Assembly (NCBI GenBank): GCA_002373375.1
Contig: DFLE01000018.1
Span: 15,545-60,078 of the forward strand
DNA length: 44,534 bases
Direction of reading: 5' to 3'
Source: Prevotellaceae bacterium UBA3627
GTDB taxonomy: Bacteria; Bacteroidota; Bacteroidia; Bacteroidales; Bacteroidaceae
The position numbers and the translations under genes are program-made. A model generated the notes under the pieces. That model saw nothing but the letters and a program-made list of their open reading frames with translations, did no database searches and was not told the DNA's origin. Positions 40,236 to 44,534 of the stretch are shown in pieces. Positions within the stretch are counted from its first letter, which is position 1; every line of letters starts with the position of its first letter.

Positions 40236-41513
40236 ATGAGTAATCTGTATAATATTTTTCTCAACAGCACAGGTATAACAACCGACAGCCGCGACTGTCC
40301 GAAGGGCAGCATATTCTTCGCCTTGAAGGGCGAGACCTTTGACGGCAACAAATATGCGGCGGCTGCATTAGACAAGGGCTGCGCATACGCCGTGGTGGAC
40401 GAGGCGGAGTACGCTGCCGACGACCGTTTCATCCTCGTACCCGACGTGCTGACTGCCCTGCAGCAACTTGCCAACGAGCACCGCCGTGCGCTCGGCACAA
40501 GGATTATAGGCGTGACAGGCACCAACGGTAAGACTACCACCAAGGAACTCATAGCCGCAGTTCTCTCTAAGAAGTATAACGTGCTTTACACGCAAGGCAA
40601 CTTCAACAACCACATCGGAGTGCCAAAGACTCTGCTGCGCCTTACCAAAGAGCACGAGATAGCAGTGGTAGAGATGGGCGCCAACCACCCGGGGGAGATT
40701 AAGACCCTCGTCAACATCGTGGAGCCCGACTACGGCATCATAACAAACGTAGGCAAGGCCCACCTTGAGGGCTTCGGCTCTTTTGAGGGTGTGATAAAGA
40801 CCAAGGGCGAGCTGTATGACTTCCTGCGCCAGAAAGGCGGCAGCAAGGTCTTCATAGATGCCGACAACGAGCACCTGGCAGGCATTGCCCACGACCTGGA
40901 GCAGATAAAGTACGGTGTAAAGAGCGATGCCGGTACACTGGCAGTAAAAGGCGAGGTAATAGCCTGCGACCCCTTCCTGCGTTTCCGTTGGAACGGTGGC
41001 GAGGTAAACACCCACCTTATAGGCGCGTACAATATATATAATATGCTCGCGGCTGCCACCATAGGCATGCACTTCGGTGTAACGCCTGCACAGATAAACG
41101 AGGCCTTGACAGAATATGTGCCGAGCAATAACCGCTCACAACTGACAGTGACGGAGAATAACAAGCTGGTGGTTGACACCTACAATGCCAACCCTACGTC
41201 AATGATGGCGGCGCTTGAGAACTTCACCCTTATGGCTATGCCGTCAAAGATGGCCATCCTCGGCAGCATGGGAGAGCTGGGCGCGGTGAGCCGTGACGAG
41301 CACCAGCGCATAGTTGATTACCTCACGCAGCACGGATACGCCGACGTATGGCTCGTGGGTAAGGAGTTCGGCAAAATAGAGTGCAACTACCGCAAGTTCG
41401 CCGACGTGGAGGCTGTGAAGCAGGAACTGCTCTCCCACCCTCTCAAGGACCAGTGCATACTGATAAAAGGCTCTAACACCATGAGGCTCTTTGAACTGCC
41501 TCCATTGTTATAA
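40236..41513 (+). CDS. murF: UDP-N-acetylmuramoyl-tripeptide--D-alanyl-D-alanine ligase
   Basis: A 425-residue cytoplasmic ligase that adds D-Ala-D-Ala to the UDP-MurNAc tripeptide. The N-terminal domain has TTDSRDCPKGSIFFALKGE, the P-loop is GVTGTNGKTTTKEL, and VEMGANHPGEI and GKAHLEGFGSFEGVIKTKGE follow, the last holding the lysine that is carbamylated in Mur ligases. The end domain has DTYNANPTSM and ILGSMGELG. This copy fits the MurF consensus better than the MurF half of the upstream fusion, so it is probably the main enzyme. Confidence 0.95.
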   Translation: MSNLYNIFLNSTGITTDSRDCPKGSIFFALKGETFDGNKYAAAALDKGCAYAVVDEAEYAADDRFILVPDVLTALQQLANEHRRALGTRIIGVTGTNGKTTTKELIAAVLSKKYNVLYTQGNFNNHIGVPKTLLRLTKEHEIAVVEMGANHPGEIKTLVNIVEPDYGIITNVGKAHLEGFGSFEGVIKTKGELYDFLRQKGGSKVFIDADNEHLAGIAHDLEQIKYGVKSDAGTLAVKGEVIACDPFLRFRWNGGEVNTHLIGAYNIYNMLAAATIGMHFGVTPAQINEALTEYVPSNNRSQLTVTENNKLVVDTYNANPTSMMAALENFTLMAMPSKMAILGSMGELGAVSRDEHQRIVDYLTQHGYADVWLVGKEFGKIECNYRKFADVEAVKQELLSHPLKDQCILIKGSNTMRLFELPPLL

Positions 41514-41526
41514 CAGCACACTAACA

Positions 41527-41910
41527 ATGAAACAAAGCAATAAGGAACTTCTGAAATTCCTCTCGCTGATGCCATTGTGCGCCATCGCCACATACTGCCT
41601 CGCATCCCTGAACTACAGTATATGGCTCCCCACAAGCTACATAGCCCCCTACACCATCATCTGCATGGTAGGTGGCTATGTGGCATGGAAGACGTGGCGG
41701 GGGCGCAGCTTCTGGCGACTGGGACTATCACTGTTGTCTTTCTCCACACTGACACGCGCACTCATAGAAATACTCCTCCACATAGCATACAGCACAACGC
41801 AGAATAATTTCCCCGAGGTACTCGCAGAGGCCATCGCGATGTGGATATTCTGCTCAATCATACCGACAGCAGTATGCTGCATGATATACAAGTACATTTA
41901 CTCACGATAA
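41527..41910 (+). CDS. Small hypothetical membrane protein
   Basis: A 127-residue protein from MKQSNKELLKFLSLMPLCAI, with about four hydrophobic helices (near residues 12-32, 38-54, 61-80 and 98-120). The chosen start is the ATG at 41527, 13 nt after murF; the frame is open 12 codons further up but that part overlaps murF. No family was recognised. It is probably the last gene of the GH2-murF transcript. Confidence 0.7.
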   Translation: MKQSNKELLKFLSLMPLCAIATYCLASLNYSIWLPTSYIAPYTIICMVGGYVAWKTWRGRSFWRLGLSLLSFSTLTRALIEILLHIAYSTTQNNFPEVLAEAIAMWIFCSIIPTAVCCMIYKYIYSR

Positions 41911-41937
41911 AAAAAGAGAAGATAGAGAGAAAATATA

Positions 41938-41969
41938 CTTGCACAAAAACAAAATTTTAACTAACTTTG
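41938..41969 (+). promoter_or_regulatory. Promoter of the secreted LamG gene
   Basis: CTTG (41938-41941) as a partial -33 and TAACTTTG (41962-41969) as a full -7 box are separated by 20 nt. The leader to 42052 would be about 75 nt. Confidence 0.65.
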
Positions 41970-42051
41970 CACCTATCAGCGTCTTTGCAGCGGCATAAGA
42001 CTTATTTATTTACTAAATCATATCAACTAACAAAACAAAAAACTAACTTCT

Positions 42052-42993
42052 ATGAAACAGAAACTACGCTATGTACTTGGCGGAGCACTCGCTATGCTCG
42101 CTACCGCCACAATGGCAGACGAACTGCCCACACCAGTCTATTTCAACGACTTCTCCTCTGCCGACGGACTGACCATCGTAGGTAACGGACAGTTTGAGGA
42201 CGATGCAGACTCACGCTTCGGCAAGGTTTTCCACAATGACCCTACACTAACCAAGGCTATCCGCACCAACTGGCTGGAAGTGCCAAACGTCTTCTCTAAC
42301 TCCACAGAGACAAAGGAGGTGACCATAGCATTCTGGGTAAACAAGAAAAACGCGACAGACTATTTCTGGAGCCCTATCTTTACCGCCTATGGCGATTACA
42401 ATGTGAACATGAGTCACGCATGGGACTTAGATAACACTATGGGTTGGTGGCCATTCTTCTACGTAGAGGCGCGCGGAATAATGCAATGGAACGCCGGTGG
42501 ATGGTGTGACTTCACTCCTGCCCAGAACGACAACCCTACCACCGATGAACAGAACCAGCCTGCCAATAACATGACAACGGCATGGAGCGATGACGGTGCA
42601 TGGCACTACTTCACTATCACCATCACCTCTTCCTCTGCAAAGGTATATGTGGACGGCAACGTAATAAACTCATGGACAATATCCGACAATAGTCTGGCAG
42701 GTATGTTCACACAGACTGACCTTACACACTTCTGTCTCGGCGGCAACCAGGCTTTCGGATGGAACGACCCCGACCCGGCATTCGCCTTCGATGACTTTGC
42801 CGTCTATAACAAGGCTCTCACCTCTGAGGAGATTGCAGCGATAATCAGTGCAAAGACCAACACCACCGGAGTGCAGAACGTCAAGGCCGCAAAGGCAGAG
42901 AACGGAGCGCGCTATAACCTCGCCGGACAGAAAGTAGGCTCAGGCTTCAAGGGCATAGCCATAGAAAACGGCAAAAAGACGGTGATGAGATAA
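42052..42993 (+). CDS. Secreted LamG-domain protein with sorting-type C-terminus
   Basis: A 313-residue protein with a signal peptide (residues 1 to about 22, LATATMADE) and no lipobox cysteine. Residues 28-268 form one LamG-like module close in pattern to module 3 of the PUL lipoprotein (16525-18771): shared features are ITISFWVN/VTIAFWVN, GWSDYT/GWCDFTP, YVDGNVINSW, FCLGGNQAFGWNDPDPAF and FDDFAVYN. After a linker, the end reads GARYNLAGQKVGSGFKGIAI then ENGKKTVMR, the pattern of C-terminal domains on many exported Prevotella proteins, possibly a type IX secretion signal. Glycan or protein binding is likely but the ligand is unknown. It has its own promoter. Confidence 0.8.
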   Translation: MKQKLRYVLGGALAMLATATMADELPTPVYFNDFSSADGLTIVGNGQFEDDADSRFGKVFHNDPTLTKAIRTNWLEVPNVFSNSTETKEVTIAFWVNKKNATDYFWSPIFTAYGDYNVNMSHAWDLDNTMGWWPFFYVEARGIMQWNAGGWCDFTPAQNDNPTTDEQNQPANNMTTAWSDDGAWHYFTITITSSSAKVYVDGNVINSWTISDNSLAGMFTQTDLTHFCLGGNQAFGWNDPDPAFAFDDFAVYNKALTSEEIAAIISAKTNTTGVQNVKAAKAENGARYNLAGQKVGSGFKGIAIENGKKTVMR

Positions 42994-43087
42994 CCCTTTT
43001 CCCATAGGAGGGAATAGGACATTTTGGTGATTTAACATTTCATTACAATTCGCAATATAGAGAAAATAGCAAGAAAAAAGTAATAAT

Positions 43088-43126
43088 AAAAAAGAAGGTT
43101 GTAACAACTCACAACCTTCTTTTTTT
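43088..43126. terminator. Terminator hairpin inside element D
   Basis: AAAGAAGGTTGT (43091-43102) pairs with ACAACCTTCTTT (43111-43122), with A-runs before and a T-run after. It is well placed to end the LamG transcript and is the counterpart of 20545-20576 in copy B. Confidence 0.85.
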
Positions 43127-43158
43127 CGTTTCCCAGGGTAAAAAGCGCCTTTTTTGCT

Positions 43159-43246
43159 TCTAAAAGCATAACTTTCATGTCATAAAAGCATAGCTTTCAC
43201 ACCCTAAAAGCTATCACTTTACACTGTAAAAGCATAGCTTTCACGC
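43159..43246. repeat. 22-bp palindromic repeat array, copy D (4 units)
   Basis: Units lie at 43159-43180, 43181-43202, 43203-43224 and 43225-43246, with no spacers. The order of variants is the reverse complement of copy B. Confidence 0.88.
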
Positions 43247-43448
43247 TGAAAAGGCCCAAAAATGTCACACTTCAGGCACCCCCCTGTTCTGTATAGTGCT
43301 GTATTACAGCACTTAACGCAAAACGCAAAATCCTTGCGATATTTCAGCCCAAAACCGAAGTTGGTGAAAAATATCGCAAGGAATTTAAGCCTAAAATAGG
43401 ACATTTTAGCGATTCGCACTAAAATGCTGCATCGTGCACGGGCGTTGT

Positions 43449-44534
43449 TTAGAGCTTCTGCTCCACCTCTATCTCGGTGAAGGTCTCTATCACGTCGCCT
43501 GCCTGTATATCGTTGAAGTTGACGAGAGAGATACCACACTCAAAGCCTGTGGCAACCTCCTTCACGTCATCCTTATAACGCTTCAGAGCGTTGATTTCGC
43601 CTGTGAAGATTACGATACCATCGCGTATGAGGCGAGCCTTGTCCTTGGCGTGTACCTTGCCGTCGGTAACCATACATCCAGCCACGGCGCCGACCTTGGA
43701 AATCTTGAAGACCTCCTTGACCTCCACCTGACCAGTAGAAACCTCCTTCTTGACCTTGTCGAGCATACCCTCCATGGCAGCCTTGATATCGTCCATGGCA
43801 TCGTAGATGACAGAGTAGGTATTGATTTCCACACCCTCCTGCTCTGCCAGTTTCTTGGCTGCAGCAGACGGACGTACCTGGAAGCCTACAATCATACCGT
43901 TCTCGGCGGTAGAAGCGAGCATCACGTCGTTCTCTGATATCTGGCCTACTGCCTTCATTATGACGTTCACCTGTACCTTCTCTGTTGACATCTTGATGAA
44001 CGAATCTGAGAGGGCCTCCACAGAACCCTGTGTATCGGCCTTGACAACGAGGTTGAGCTCGTGGAACTCGCCCAGTGCCACACGGTGTGCAATCTCCTCC
44101 AGAGACAGTATCTTGGTAGTTCTGAGGCTCTGCTCACGCTGCAGCTGCAGACGCTTGTTAGCTATGGTCTTAGCCTCCTGCTCGGTCTCCATGATGTGGA
44201 ACGAGTCGCCAGCCTGAGGCGCACCGTTCAGACCCAGTATGATAACCGGCTCTGCTGGCTTTGCAGCCTCAACATTCTGGTTACGCTCGTTGAACATAGC
44301 CTTCACACGGCCCCATGCCGTACCGGCTATCACGATGTCGCCCACGTGCAGTGTACCATTGCTTACAAGCACTGTAGAGACATATCCCCTACCCTTGTCA
44401 AGTGATGACTCTATGACAGAGCCTGTAGCCTTACGGTTAGGGTTAGCCTTCAGGTCAAGCATCTCAGCCTCAAGGAGCACCTTCTCCATGAGTTCCTCAA
44501 CGCCGATACCCTTCTTGGCACTGATTTCCTGACA
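43449..44534 (-). CDS. infB: Translation initiation factor IF-2, C-terminal part (cut by window edge)
   Basis: The last 361 residues and the stop codon are visible; the frame is open through the window edge (CQEISAKKGIGVEELMEKVL), so the G domain lies outside. The visible part holds the end of the GTPase domain and domains II to IV. Examples are VESSLDKGRGYVSTVLV shifted to this species' VIESSLDKGRG, GAPQAGDSFHIME, KADTQGSVEALSDSF and the C-terminal FECGISLVNFNDIQAGDVIE, which binds initiator tRNA in the family. It positions fMet-tRNA on the ribosome. It ends 35 nt from repeat element D. Confidence 0.95.
   Translation of the reverse strand, partial: CQEISAKKGIGVEELMEKVLLEAEMLDLKANPNRKATGSVIESSLDKGRGYVSTVLVSNGTLHVGDIVIAGTAWGRVKAMFNERNQNVEAAKPAEPVIILGLNGAPQAGDSFHIMETEQEAKTIANKRLQLQREQSLRTTKILSLEEIAHRVALGEFHELNLVVKADTQGSVEALSDSFIKMSTEKVQVNVIMKAVGQISENDVMLASTAENGMIVGFQVRPSAAAKKLAEQEGVEINTYSVIYDAMDDIKAAMEGMLDKVKKEVSTGQVEVKEVFKISKVGAVAGCMVTDGKVHAKDKARLIRDGIVIFTGEINALKRYKDDVKEVATGFECGISLVNFNDIQAGDVIETFTEIEVEQKL

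Larger units (their letters stand above)
43013..43414 (-). repeat. 402-bp composite intergenic element, copy D (inverted relative to B)
   Basis: The element is bounded by AATAGGACATTTTGGTGATT (43013-43032) and a copy matching at 18 of 20 positions (43395-43414), in direct orientation. Inside are, in reverse order to copy B, the terminator hairpin, four 22-bp units, the palindrome AGTGCTGTATTACAGCACT (43295-43313) and the CCTTGCGATATT/AATATCGCAAGG inverted repeat. It fills the gap between the convergent LamG and infB genes. Nothing else is seen in 42994-43448. Confidence 0.88.

Overview
The window looks like a chromosomal segment of a Bacteroidales bacterium, most likely Prevotella or a close relative. 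The signs are two SusC/SusD pairs, a MurF-alanine racemase fusion, an N-acyl-ornithine carbamoyltransferase in place of ordinary ArgF, DUF4294 and DUF4369 proteins, and many promoters with the Bacteroidetes -7 box TAnnTTTG instead of sigma70 boxes. Genus is inferred from style, not from a marker gene. No phage, transposase, CRISPR array, tRNA or rRNA was seen.

Layout. 1-3163 (minus): topA-aroK-speA, with speA cut by the window edge. 3598-4242 (plus): a DUF4294 protein with an apparently leaderless GTG start. 4345-18771 (minus): a polysaccharide utilisation locus in the order LamG lipoprotein, SusC, SusD, SusC, SusD, GH43 lipoprotein, pointing to an arabinan-like glycan; no regulator lies beside it. 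18962-19468: a small metallophosphoesterase. 19469-20937: a long gene-free stretch with a cluster of palindromic operator-like sites, a promoter, a probable structured RNA ending in an intrinsic terminator, a 401-bp repeat element and a 97-bp-period direct repeat. 20938-23651: a thioredoxin-fold lipoprotein without active-site cysteines and a HAD phosphatase-RibF fusion. 23806-28635 (minus): nagB, pta-ackA (acetate production) and folP-cdaA (folate; c-di-AMP). 28776-29750: arginine-pathway carbamoyltransferase. 30206-31612 (minus): sodium-dependent SNF transporter. 31751-33749: epimerase plus PAP2 membrane enzyme. 33999-41910: a tight co-directional run of GH2 beta-galactosidase, an overlooked 48-residue membrane protein, murF-alr, proA, murF and a small membrane protein. 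42052-42993: a secreted LamG protein, paralogous to the lipoprotein heading the PUL. 43449-44534 (minus): the 3' part of infB.

The most unusual material is non-coding. Four intergenic regions (about 3.4, 20.4, 30.0 and 43.2 kb) carry head-to-tail arrays of exactly 22-bp imperfect palindromes. At two loci the array sits inside a 401/402-bp element, in opposite orientations, bounded by 20-bp direct repeats. The second point is the 19.7-20.2 kb block: four palindromes in 81 bp, a consensus -7 box, about 370 nt with no credible ORF but clear hairpins, then a strong terminator. This is best explained as a regulated small RNA of unknown family.
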